From positions 1-28,590 of the forward strand of contig RPFO01000735.1 in the NCBI GenBank assembly GCA_009746045.1: a DNA stretch of 28,590 nucleotides, given 5' to 3'. Below the pieces are notes generated by a model that was given only the letters and a program-made list of their open reading frames with translations, searched no databases and was not told the origin of the DNA. A program made the translations under genes and the position numbers. This document shows positions 1 to 10,246 of this stretch, one piece after another; position 1 is the stretch's first letter; each line of letters begins with the position of its first letter. The stretch comes from Mesostigma viride (taxonomy: Eukaryota; Streptophyta; Mesostigmatophyceae; Mesostigmatales; Mesostigmataceae).

Positions 1-375
1 TGCATGAGTGTAACAAGCAAAAATGGCTTTGTTGTTACATCCTTTGTTTTGTGAATGTTTGACTTTTATTCGAGGACTTTTGGATCAGTATTGGGAAAGT
101 TATGAGGTTTCCAAGAAGGCGGTACTTGAAACTTGTACTTTGTCAACCGACTGTTAGAAGCCCTTATTGGTCGTGGCCTGATCCACGTGGGGTTATAGTT
201 TGTTGGTCGGTACTACCAAGTCTTAAATGTTCCTTTGGGACTTTGGTGCTTACTACAGATTCAGGATCTCATGTACAGATTCTGCCAGGCTGTTGGCGTT
301 GTTGTTCTGTTTTGTGTGACTAGGATGGATACGAGGATCTTGTTTAGAATTCCATGATTTTGATTGCATGGTTCT

Positions 376-386
376 TTTCAGGCTAA
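376..386. repeat. target-site duplication, left copy (right copy 601-611)
   Basis: TTTCAGGCTAA is present on both sides of the TTAA-tailed insert, a perfect 11-bp match. This length is typical of LINE-machinery insertions. Confidence 0.75.
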
Positions 387-600
387 TTAGTTAATTAATT
401 AATTAAACTCGTGCTCCCGTTGGGGAGTCACGGAGCACCGAAGTGCTTTTAATCCCTGTGTGTGCACTACAGGAGAAAGGGCAGAGACCCCCAGTCTCCT
501 TCATGCCAAAGGCATGCCACAGCTGCAATCGGGCGCGGCTAGCTAAAAGGACAGGCTAACGATCCGGCAAACTGTGGGTGCAATAAGACCCATGTGAGCA
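387..600 (-). mobile_element. SINE-like retroposon with TTAA tail, 11-bp target duplication
   Basis: Seen: TTTCAGGCTAA occurs at 376-386 and again at 601-611, exactly bracketing 214 bp. Read on the minus strand, the insert ends with a CTCCC-CAAC-GGGAG hairpin (414-427) and then a TTAA-repeat tail (387-407). Several other short perfect hairpins lie inside it: GCAC-CGAA-GTGC near 434-446, CATGCC-AAA-GGCATG near 502-516, and GAGAC-CCCCA-GTCTC near 485-498. Inferred: a short non-coding retroposon mobilised by target-primed reverse transcription, inserted into the older LTR. I see no convincing pol III A/B boxes, so its promoter type is unknown. Confidence 0.7.
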
Positions 601-739
601 TTTCAGGCTAAGGTTGAGGCATGCTCGACAAGCACGTCGATATCAAGGACGTGGGGTCGCCATTGTTGCTACGTTGGTTTTGATTCACCATGGTATAATA
701 AAGCTTGTCTTTGTTGTCCATCCATAAGAGCCCCTTGGC

Positions 740-775
740 TATAGACGTCCTTCAGTTCCACAGAGGTCGTCTATA
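740..775 (+). other. nested stem-loop within the old LTR
   Basis: TATAGACG (740-747) pairs with CGTCTATA (768-775). Outside it, CCCCTTG (731-737) pairs with CAAGGGG (798-804), so the two perfect stems are nested. The right side carries about 22 extra bases that include a second copy of AGCTTGTCTTTGT, whose first copy is near 702-714. This would form a strong hairpin in an LTR transcript; its role is unknown. Confidence 0.4.
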
Positions 776-952
776 CACGAGCTTGTCTTTGTGTCTACAA
801 GGGGTTGTGATTCCCTAAATCACGTGCTGTGGAATTTCCATCTCAACGTTGCTCGGATACTTGAAGTTCTGCGACTCAGGAAAGCAACCCAGGTAAAAGA
901 TCTTTCATATTGGACTGTGGATGATGTTGATGATCATTTTTAGTCGTTACAT

Positions 953-966
953 TGGTATCGGGGATC
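953..966 (+). other. primer-binding-like site
   Basis: TGGTATCGGGGATC follows the inferred LTR end after one T. The first seven bases match the usual plant and algal initiator-Met primer site (TGGTATC); the rest diverges. This supports the LTR call but does not prove it. Confidence 0.4.
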
Positions 967-1178
967 TCTACTTTGGTGTTTCTCTTGAAGTCGCAACCTT
1001 CCGGGTAGTACAACGTTGATCAGATGTCTGTCATCCGAGAAGATTCATAGAGTTGCGGAAAACTTACGGTGTTACAGACTGAGACACATCCTGATGTGAC
1101 TGTCTTGCTCTGTAACACTAGAAGTCAGCCGTAACCGTTGTCTCTACTAGGCAGACGATCGCGACTCCATGTGGAAGT

Positions 1179-1439
1179 ATGAGTAGTTCGAAGACACAAT
1201 CACCTTTACCCCCTACTAATCAAGGTTTGGGAGATCCGTCATCATCTCTGGAACCCATTGCTAGGGAAGGTGCTGAGACAACTACTCATACTCCACGGCG
1301 TCAACTTAATTTCAATCGTACTTCTATGACTGAAGTGAGGCGGGTTACACAATCACCTTCATCCCTACGGAACCAGGTGTGGGCGACTTCTTCTCCTTCA
1401 CCTCTCCCTAGAAAAGGGTGTTGCATAAGCCATTATTAA
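1179..1439 (+). pseudogene. N-terminal gag-like fragment, 86 codons
   Basis: An ATG-initiated frame begins about 225 bp after the primer-like site, where gag is expected. The 86 residues are rich in Ser, Pro, Thr and Arg, as Gag leader segments often are, with no zinc knuckle or capsid motif. The frame stops at 1439 and I find no convincing continuation, so I treat it as the truncated start of a decayed gag. The position relative to the LTR is the main evidence; the sequence itself is not diagnostic. Confidence 0.3.
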
Positions 1440-4400
1440 CGCACCACTAAGTCACCGTCCCTTTCTTTAAATTCGTGCAATATTTCATTGACAAGCGTCC
1501 TTACTTACGGGCTTTCGGCTGGCTGGCCGCATCGTGCTGAAGTCCGACCACCGCCCTGTCTGTCGTGGCTGCTGACGCCGCAGTCTCTGCCTAGCTCCAA
1601 ACATCTTTATATATTCGCATTACGCAAGTGTTGCTACGTTTCGAGCAGGGCATGCGGAGTGTTGGGCCAGTAGCTCAGCAGGTCCGGCTCCAGAATCCTG
1701 CTAGGAGCTGTCTTTTTTCCCTGCAGGCTCTGTTTTCGGCCAGGCTGACATGGCGCTACGGGTTATGGCTGAGCCGACGCACTGTTGCTGCCGACGGCAC
1801 CTATCACCCGGTTTCCGGGTTGCGGCTGCACGCACGACCACCACCGCGACCGCCTGACGACGTCGCCGTCTAAGGTTGTTTTTTTTTCCCGGTGCTGCTT
1901 TTCTTTGACGACATTTTTACGGTGTGGCTCAGGTTACACCTCGTGTCTTTTGAGGGTGGCTCCGGATGAGCGGACAGTAGGGATTCATGGCTGCCTTTTT
2001 ACGCAAGGTTCCTTTTGCACTCACTTGACAATCTTTCAGGATCCTTTTCTTCGGTGCATGGGCAGCCTACCCTTGCTGTTTAAGGACTGTGGCACGTCCT
2101 TAATTCACGCGTCGCCAAACATTTGTTTCAGTTGTGGGGGAAACTCTTCCTTTTCTTGTTGAGCATCATGACAGTGGAGGCGTTCTAGGTTGAGCTTTGG
2201 TTCCTCCCACGTGTATGGTGGTTTGGTTTTGGTGGGGAGGAGAACAACGGCATTTGTGTTGTTCCCACTATCATCATGGTACTATGGGTAGGGCGAGCTC
2301 CCTAGGAGTTGTCCAGATTGGTGGCAGCTACGTCTGGTTACCCTGAGCAATTTTTTGCGGGGGAGTGGACATCCTGGATGTCTGCAATGTAATTTCCAGA
2401 CGGCATCACACATGCCAGGGCAGAACAACAGCATTTACGGGGTTTCCACTATCATACTTGGACAGCTGTGTCTAGTTACCCTGAGAAAATTTCTGCGGGG
2501 GAGTGGATATCCCAGGTCTGCCAAAAGGGTGCCAGATGCTATCATGGAGGCATATGGCATGGTAGATGCCACCACATCAGGGGACATCGGGATACCTGCA
2601 GTGGGTTGTCCCCTAGAGGGTATCACACGTGCACCCATGAGTTGCCAGGTGTCTCTTGCATGGGTTGCCCACTTGCTAGACGGTGTCCTTTGACACATGT
2701 TCCCAGAGGGGGTGGACCACTTGCTTGACAACGTCCCTTTACAAGTGGGGTGTGGGTCACTTGCCAGTTGGGGCCCTTACCTGCGCCAGACCATTGTGAC
2801 CACGCATTTACTTCTCCCAGGACAGGATGGTTACCACTGCTTGTTGGCAGATGGTCCCTGTTGGGCCTAGGAGGTGCACTAGGACAGCAAGTATGGACAC
2901 CAGGGCTGCTGTCATAGTTCTTATCTGTGAATATATCTGATATAGTTCTCAGATCAGAATTTTTGACACTGGTCAAGGCGTTTTTAGGCCCATTTTTTCG
3001 ATTTTTGGGCAATTCTGCTGGCTGTTGGACCACCTCAGGCCCTTGTGTCCTCCGGCTTAGGAGTTCTGGCTACCTGGCACTTGGTAGTAGCCCTGTTCGA
3101 GTCTGCTATCTTAATAGGTTGGCAGTCTGTGGCTTGCCTACTAGGCAGTTTTCTGAGTGCCATAGTGAAGAGTGCTGGCTCCTTCCTGCAGCCTGATTGA
3201 CGTTTAGTCCGGGCAGTTGACAGCATGTGGTCCTTCTTCCAAGCAGCTTCTGGAGCCAGGCTCATTGGTGTCCGTCCCAGGCCTCCATAAAGCAGCTTAG
3301 TCACTTCCCCATAGCGTGATCGGCGCAAGCAGCTAGTCTTGGTTGTCCAGTCAGGCAACAGCTGTGTTGGATACCCACATGTGGGGGTGGTCCAACGCTG
3401 ATTGGGCGTGGTGGCAGTAGCCTCTTGGGGGCTTGAGGCCAGTGGGGGATTGGAAACATGTCTATGGCGGGCATGGTGCATGGAGGCTACGTTGGAGAGT
3501 ACCCTGGTAGTGGACTAGTGCTGTTGGTGGCAACTGCAAGCACTCATGGTGACGAGTGCCAGCACTCCTGGTGGCGACTACCAGCACTCATGGTGGGGCC
3601 TGAGAGCACTCGTGGTGGCGACTGCAAGCACTGCATGGTGGCCGCTGGCGACTCTGGTGACTTGGGGACGCCCAAGTGACGAGTATCTGTAATGCTGGTG
3701 CCTGCTCCTGACGCAGTGCTGGGTCCTGCCTGCTGGTGGACATCAAGCCAGCCTTGTGCAGATGAGTAACCTCCTACCCTTGCTTTGCCCTGCTATGGAC
3801 TTATTCTTGCTTGCATGGTGCCAGGATGGCTTGTTGTCTTGATAGTACACCATCCGCCCTTGAGCTGATTGCTTGCACAGCATGATGGTTGTATGAATGG
3901 GACTGCTTGCACGGGGGGTCTGGCATCATGTTTGCGTGGGTAGGATGTCCTTGTTGGTTGGATGATGGGCGGGATCAACGGAGCTACAACTGTGGGGCAG
4001 GCTGGAATCTTTGGCATGACAGTGATGACAATGATGCCCACTCCGTTGACTCTTAATTGAGGAGTTGGACTACTTGGTGCTGGGCGGGGGCTCACATGAG
4101 CTTAGAGGTGTGGGTTAGTTGGGGGACCCATTCAGCCCTCTACCACCCTTACAACCTGCCTCATGTGCATCAGTATCCGTGGTACACTGACATTAATACC
4201 ATTTGGCAGTCTACGTGGTCCACGGACATGGATACTACTTTCCATGCTTTGACTAGGGGGACATGGTTCAGTCTACTTGCTAGGGCCCTGCCAAGCTGAG
4301 GGTGTATCTGTTTGATGACTGATGGCCTCATCCAGCATACCCTTACGCTGCCCTACTTGTGCAACCTTGTCTTGGGCTCCTTCGATCCTAATGCCCACAT

Positions 4401-5460
4401 TACCTTGCATGGTAGTGCCACCTGGATGGATGCGGGGAGTGATTTGTTGCTGGGGCCCTGCCAAGCTTGGGCACATCAGTTGGCTGATTGGTGATTGCTT
4501 TCAGTCTGCTCTCAAGCTGCCTTGTATGCAACTCTGTCTTGGATGCTGTAGTTCCCACCCCATCTTTAGTCATGAGGTGCATAGGACGTCTTAATAGAGC
4601 GACCCTGCAGGCCACCAGTGGTTTAGTGGGCTGAGAGACTTGCCTCCCCCACCCTTCTCTGGTTGGCTGGGCCTCTGTCTTCATGCGTATCCCATGGCGT
4701 TTGTTCCTGCTAGGTCATGCTGTCAATCTTGGGAAGCTGATACCAGGATTATTACAGCTTATTCTACGCAGAGGGGTGGAATTATTAGGCATGCTGGTAG
4801 TCTCCAGTTTACCAGTTATGCTGAGGGGGATTTGTGTGGGGAGCAGGGCGTGCAGGGGATTGGGCTGCACCTAGCCCTTGCATGGGGTAGCGTGTGCTAC
4901 GATTTACAAGTTGGGGCATACCGTTCATAATGCTGGTGAGGCATTACTGATCTTCTGCTATCCCTCTCAAGGCTGTGGATGGTTTTCCCAGGCATCTTAT
5001 GGAGAAATAGTGTGCCTTGTGATTATCATAGGCCACTGGCTATGGGTTTGAGTGTACTAGCTACTAAGGAGATGTGGCTTTACCTCACTCTCACTCCTTT
5101 GGTGCGACTGGAGGGGGGGAATTTTGTTCTGGTGGGGAGGAGATCTGTGAGGATCATAGCGTGGATTCACCCTGGGATTTCAGTTCATCCTGTCGGGCTC
5201 ACCTCATAGATCCCTGACTATGTGGTATCCTGGTTTCGCTGGCCATCGGTGGGCTATTTTGGCTGTGCTTTGTGGCACCTCCCCAACCTGCTGACGGGTA
5301 CCCACTGGTGACAACCCTGTCCACGGCCTCTCTTCATCATGGGTGTACTTCTGAGATACCCTTGATCTTCCTGAGGCGACCCTGTTGGCGACGTCTTCCT
5401 GCTGGATTGCTCCTGCCTCTTGGTGACTGCACTTCCACCTGGGGCGCTGTTGACGTTTCC
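1440..5460. other. decayed repeat-rich DNA without a recognisable gene
   Basis: No frame here gives a protein I recognise, and those present are short and on both strands. There are degenerate internal duplications: the block with CTGCGGGGGAGTGGA-type sequence recurs (about 2236-2373 and 2420-2512), CACTTGCTAGACG/CACTTGCTTGACA recurs near 2669 and 2719, and GGGCCCTGCCAAGCT recurs near 4282 and 4452. This looks like old mobile-element debris. Confidence 0.4.
3539..3648 (+). repeat. 22-bp minisatellite, five units
   Basis: Five consecutive 22-bp units each begin AGCACT and carry a TGGTG core: 3539-3560, 3561-3582, 3583-3604, 3605-3626 and 3627-3648. Units differ at several positions, so the array is old. 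A weaker related unit may precede it from about 3518. Confidence 0.75.
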
Positions 5461-5463
5461 TCG

Positions 5464-5545
5464 TTCCAGTTTGCGTGGACTGACGGGTGTCAGCAGGCCT
5501 TGGACTTGCTGCAGCAGAAGCTCACGCCAGCCCCTGTGTTAGGAT
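5464..5545 (+). pseudogene. fragment of Ty3/gypsy RT-RNase H connection
   Basis: One frame reads FAWTDGCQQALDLLQQKL followed by TPAPVLG. Established: Ty3/gypsy polyproteins have a conserved segment between the RT thumb and RNase H of the form F-x-W-T/S-x-x-C-Q-x-A-F-x-x-L-K-x-x-L-T-x-x-P-V-L. The match is clear over about 27 residues. The expected RNase H motif with its catalytic Asp does not follow in frame, and the frame stops by 5595. It is a short relic of a decayed polyprotein on the plus strand, opposite to the younger gypsy element at 7346-16595. Confidence 0.55.
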
Positions 5546-6320
5546 TGAGCATTCTTGGAATCCACCCAGCCTGCTATGACCTGTTGGTGATCTGAGGGAG
5601 GTCCCCAGTTGGGATGGATTGGGGATTTATTATGGCTCGGTTACCTGCCACTCTGTTGTGGTGATACAGCATCTGTCCCTGACTACCTCTTCCCTTGAGA
5701 AGGGCTGGAATCTTTGGGTGTGCTGTGGTGACTAGCTTTGATGAGCCTTGGACCCTGGCAGCCCAGTTAGTTTGGGGTTCGCTGTATAGAGGGTTAGCCT
5801 TGCTACATGACACTCTGCTTCCTGCCCTGATCAAGCAGTGAGAGTTGTCAGTATTTCGTGGCATGGATCCCTGTGGATGACCCGTTATCCCTGGGAATGT
5901 CAGGCTTGTCTTTCACCCGTGGACTCTAGCTGAGGGAGGGTGGTGTCCCAGAACATGGAGTGGCCTCGCCTTGTTTGGCTTAGGTGCCTTGATCCTGTTT
6001 ACTCCTTCTTGGATTCATGTGGACTCATTGAATCCGACGGGGATCTGAGTTGAGTGGGATGGACTCTGGTGGGAGTTTGGTTGGACTAAGCTGAGATGAC
6101 ATCCAGATTTTGGTGACCAGTTTCTGAGGATGGTTGAGGGGATCTGAGCTTGGATGGCACATGGAGAGTGACTTCTGTGTTGTACCCTCGACATATGGAG
6201 TGGTTCACCTAGGGCTTGATTCCTGGTATGATTAAGACACGTGGGTCATGTTCTGCATGCACGTCTTCGTGTACCAGACCAATAGTATATACCTGGAGGT
6301 TTCTACCTTGGTGCTGCTGA

Positions 6321-7107
6321 GTGGCCTATGTGGATCATAGGAACTGCACGGGCCCCTGTGACCACTATGAGACTTTGGCCAAGGCGTTGGCTGCACTCAA
6401 CAGAGAGGAGGGGGAGGTGAGCTCTGAAGGCTATGTGGAGGAGGTCCTATCTCAGCTGCACACAAGCCTGTATGAGAGTGGCTCCCCTTTTTGTGGCTCA
6501 TCTGCTGCATAGGATGTATGCATTGTCACCAGGACCTGAGATTGACATGAGGCCTGCTGAGGGGCCGGTCATGCTGGCAGCCTTACCTGAGGCCTTGAAG
6601 GAGGCATTTACTCAGTTGCAGCCAGTGAGTATGGGAGAGGCTTCCTACATGGAGCTGTTGGAGTTTTCAGTTCAGAAGGGTGACTTTGATTTGGTTCCTT
6701 CTTCCTCCAGCTCTGCCAGAAGGTGTTTTCCTTTGGAGACTTCTAACCTCTTTTGCAATCCAGGGTTGCCCAAGTACACTGTGGAACTTAAGGTCCGTCA
6801 GACGCCACTAAGGGTGCTGGTGCCTCTGATAGGTGCTAAGTGGTCGGTGGTCAAGACCTTTCTGCAGTTCTGGTGGGCGTACAGATCATGGGTGAGCAGG
6901 CACAAGACGTCCTCTACTTGGGTGATGGACCCTGAGAGTCAGTCTGTGGTGCTCTCTCCTATCCAGGGGCATGCCTTCGCTATGCTGCCCAGATGGTGGC
7001 AGGAGCTGCTGAGACTTGCGTGGTGTTGCAGGTCAGCAGGACTGGCCAGAGTTGGCCCACATGGTGGAGCAGTTTCCCATGTGGACTCAAGGGCAAGGAT
7101 GGCCTGA
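6321..7107 (+). pseudogene. degraded gag/protease-like reading frames
   Basis: Two overlapping frames (6321-6512 and 6433-7107) read like one interrupted protein. The first has a helical, charged stretch (KALAALNREEGEVSSEG); the second has residues of ordinary protein composition. A segment around 6790-6870 (RQTPLRVLVPLIGAKWSVV) resembles a retropepsin active-site region, where LRVLVDSGA-type sequence is expected, but the catalytic Asp-Ser/Thr-Gly is lost. I infer the remains of a gypsy-type gag-protease region. An unrelated degraded host gene remains possible. No zinc knuckle is seen. Confidence 0.3.
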
Positions 7108-7345
7108 ATGGGGATTGGTATAGCCTGTGAGGAACAGGGCTGAGAAGGAAAGGGGGCTTTGGATTGTGGTGTGAGGGGGGGATTCCAGGATGGATGATGG
7201 GGGGGCTCCAGTCCAGTTCTGATGTTCCAGTCCAGAGTTCCAGGTTCCAGGATGCTGAATGGAAGACCTTGTATTATGAGATGTGTTTATCTGGATTTAT
7301 AGTAGATGAGGTAGTGACTTGTCTGCTGTAGAAACCTGTGACTAG

Positions 7346-7919
7346 TGTTACGTCCTGGCTCGACTCTATCCCAAACATCTCGCCTAACCTTACCTAAACT
7401 AGTGATGAGGCACCTACCGAGGAGTGAGGAGCTATATTGGCTATAAGACCTAGGACGCGACGACGCTGCTTCTCAATGCATTCCCTTATAATACGCCATA
7501 TACCGAATAAAACCAGGGTACTACGAAGGAAACAATACTACACTGCCGTGACCCAAGCCTATATGTGTTAATTCATTTAACACACGCCGAGTGCCATTCA
7601 CGAAGGACAACTGCTGCATAAATGATCGCCGACAGGCGTGTATGCTCGGGCCGACATCGACCCTCGCACACAGGACCAACGCACGTCCACAAGGTTCACA
7701 CGCAGGATAAAAGGACCACTACTAAAGTACGCAGCGCGGCGCGACTGCACCGAACCACCATACTGTACAAGTGCCACGTCACAAGGCCCGGTACCGACCG
7801 GCCAAAAGGTCCTTACTACACGTAAGCCTAGGAAAGTCAGCGAACTGCTCCGGAATGGCTGAGGCAACAAGGGACCTAATTTACGTCCGTAACAACAACA
7901 AAAGTTACGCGACGTAACA
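7346..7919 (-). repeat. 3' LTR of the gypsy element
   Basis: 574 bp, TGTTACG...CGTAACA ends, matching 16022-16595 at all but one position (7406). It lies downstream of the polypurine tract in element orientation. Short open frames inside it occur identically in the other LTR and are not genes. Confidence 0.95.
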
Positions 7920-7929
7920 CCTCCCCCCC
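7920..7929 (-). other. polypurine tract
   Basis: On the minus strand this reads GGGGGGGAGG directly against the 3' LTR, the expected position for plus-strand DNA priming. The 15-base context recurs almost exactly at about 15607-15621 near the 5' end of the element. Confidence 0.75.
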
Positions 7930-8288
7930 ACAAAGGTAGGGAGCCCTCTCCCTACGCACAGGGAGGAAACCAAGGGATAGGAAACCTAATGCACCCAGCA
8001 CACACCAACACAATCGGCAGGCCATCCAAGATACAAAGCACCAACGTATTAACTCGGTCTCCACCACCACGCCGGGAGGTGTAGGGTTAACCAGCACCAA
8101 GCCTGGTGGTAGGTTCCCCTAACTGCCTGGAACAGAGTCCTTGCCGGGGGGGACGGCACTGGGCAGGACACACAGAGTAAACAAATCAGTACCAAGGACC
8201 AAGAACGACCAGTCAACTGGCCAGAACGTGAGGGCGACTCTATATACCGGAGGGACAACACCCTCAGGTCGGGCCTAAGGCCCTCTAT

Positions 8289-10246
8289 CTAGTTGCCATC
8301 AGTCTGATAAGTGCCACGCGAGGCCAGCAGAACATCCAGATACGCATGGTAGTGGGCCACATCATCGGCATTGTCATGCCTATCTACAGTGAGGAAAACA
8401 TCGGCCCACACGCCATCAGGAAAAAGACCCAGGAAGGCCCAGTAATACCTATGCTGCGTAAGAACGACCTGGCCACGGGCCCAGTCCAGGAAACCACAGG
8501 CAAAGAGGCGTAGGAAAGGCTCTACCGCGATCAAGCAGAGAGCCCGCAGGAGTAGGCGATGATACCGGATCCGAGAGCGCAAACCCGTCGGGAAGAACAG
8601 ATCTACCAGGGGCTCCACGTCAGACGGCCACATCCGGATGTGCCGAACCTCACGGAAGCGCCACCGACGGGCACACTGTCGCGACCCGAACGTCTCGAGG
8701 TAGTCGCTAGCCCGAGGAGGAGGATGGCCACGGGAGTCCAGACCCTGGCCCGGGATGGGCGCTGGACGACGGGCATCCCACTCTAGGATGGGCTGGAGAA
8801 CCGTGCTGTACGTAGCACCCGGCACCACAGGAAACTCTACCGTAAGGGCATCTGAGGCCATAATGCCCAGAGGCGGAGGGTAAGCCCACTGGAACCCACC
8901 GTAGGTGTCCAAGTCATTGTGACGCCTAGCCCAGCGATACAGAACGCGCCGAACCAGGATCTCGCCCTGGAACACAGGATCAGCTACAATAACCATATCG
9001 AAAGGAGGCCGATCAGTCTCAATGGGTAGGCCACGGTCCCGCGGCGCCCGACACACCTGGGAGAACCCGAGGGACATGGGCGAAATGGCAAGCTCGGCGG
9101 AGGCGCGCGGCAGGTCACACTGTCGGCAGGCGTGCGCAGACATACCGTACCCAAGGACAGGCGTGTCGCGCGACTCCGGCGTCGCATGCACCACAGAAGG
9201 GACCCGATCCTGATCGCCCTCGGACAACTCCCGGAGGGAATCAGCAGCGCGGGTGGCGCGAGGATCAGGGCCGCTGGCCCGAACAACCGCAGCCAAAGAC
9301 CGCGGGGCCGAAGGGACAGGGGCCGAAGCAGGGGTATAGGAACCGGCACAGACGCAGACGGCGCCGGTACAACAGGAGGTCGCGTCGGACCTGCTGCCGG
9401 AGGGGGTCGCGACGGACCCGCCACCGCAGCTGGCGCTCCGGTCTCCGGTGGCGGCGCACCCCCAGGCCACATGTTGAAAACAGGGCCCGTAGGGACAGGC
9501 AATCCGGCATACGACTGGTTACCATCCAAGCTCCAGTCGGGCACCGGAATCCTCTGCGGAGGACCACCCTCCCAAAGCCTGGGAAGACCGCCCGGGTCGC
9601 TAAAGAAACCCCGCGATGGCGGCGCTGGCGCTGTGGGGGGCCCGGAAGCGACGACGGCGGGCGCGGCCGCTGGGGCGGAAGACTCGCGCAGAGGCGCAGG
9701 TACGTCGGTAGCAGGCGCAGAGACAGCCGGAGGCGTAGGAGCCGCAGCAACAGAAGAAACCGCAGCTACCGAGGGCTCGCACAGCGCGGGCGAAACCGTA
9801 GGCGCCGAGGCAACCGAAGGGGAAGGGGGCACAGATACAAAAGACACCCCACCTGGCGTGGCTGGAGCATGCGCCTGGGCCGCCATGAAGGCCCCGAAAG
9901 CCGCGGTCAGGGACTGGATCTGTGCCTGCATCGCAGAAACAGTCGCCGAGAGAGGATCAGGCTCACGATCCGAGCCCAAACGGGTAGGCTCCACCGACGC
10001 GCGCCGGGTCGACCGTGGTGAAGACGGGACAGGGGAAGGAGCCGACACTGAGGAGGAGGACGCTGCAGGGGAGGCCGAATACTCTGGCGTGTACTGTGCC
10101 TCGACTGGTGCGTCCGTAGGGGAAGGGTCGCCAAATGCTACTCCCGCTGTCTGGTCCGCGATCTCCATGAACTCGACCGCCCGTAGGAGGTCACAGGGGT
10201 TGTCATCTATATCTGCCTCGCCCTCGCCCGGAAGCCAGGGGAACAC
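8289..10246 (-). pseudogene. GC-rich Ala/Pro/Ser-rich ORF in place of integrase, function unknown
   Basis: Two overlapping minus-strand frames (10246-8984 and 9470-8289) read best as one protein of about 650 residues with a frame change somewhere near 9300-9420. The first part is low-complexity Ala/Pro/Ser/Val, with a short helical stretch (SAMQAQIQSLTAAFGAFMAA) and an acidic start (GEGEADIDD). The second is an ordinary globular-looking segment with many aromatics, ending YHAYLDVLLASRGTYQTDGN. No zinc finger, DDE integrase motif or chromodomain is visible. The frame has no clear ATG: it runs in from the pol side near 10246. Its base composition is far more GC-rich than the adjoining pol, so it was probably acquired by recombination. 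A Gag-like or accessory protein is possible; I do not recognise it. Confidence 0.45.

Larger units (their letters stand above)
9..951 (+). mobile_element. probable 5' LTR of an old LTR retrotransposon
   Basis: Seen: the segment starts TGTAAC (9-14) and ends GTTACA (946-951), a 6-bp inverted terminal match with the usual TG...CA ends. It is followed by T and then TGGTATCGGGG (953 on), which resembles an initiator-tRNA-Met-type primer binding site. A TATAATAAA stretch at 694-702 could serve as TATA box or polyadenylation signal. A reading frame that looks like a gag start follows at 1179. The LTR is interrupted by a 214-bp retroposon (387-600), so its original length would be about 718 bp after subtracting the insert and one target copy. 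No second LTR copy is in the window, so the boundaries rest on end sequence and primer site only. Confidence 0.45.

Noticed and set aside
1671-1682. tRNA A-box match TAGCTCAGCAGG
   Set aside because: No B box at tRNA spacing (about 44 bp) and no cloverleaf; GGCTCCAGAATCC lies too close.
2435-4684. Many frames of 60-150 codons on both strands
   Set aside because: None resembles a known family, and they overlap one another in all frames; this is expected by chance in decayed DNA.
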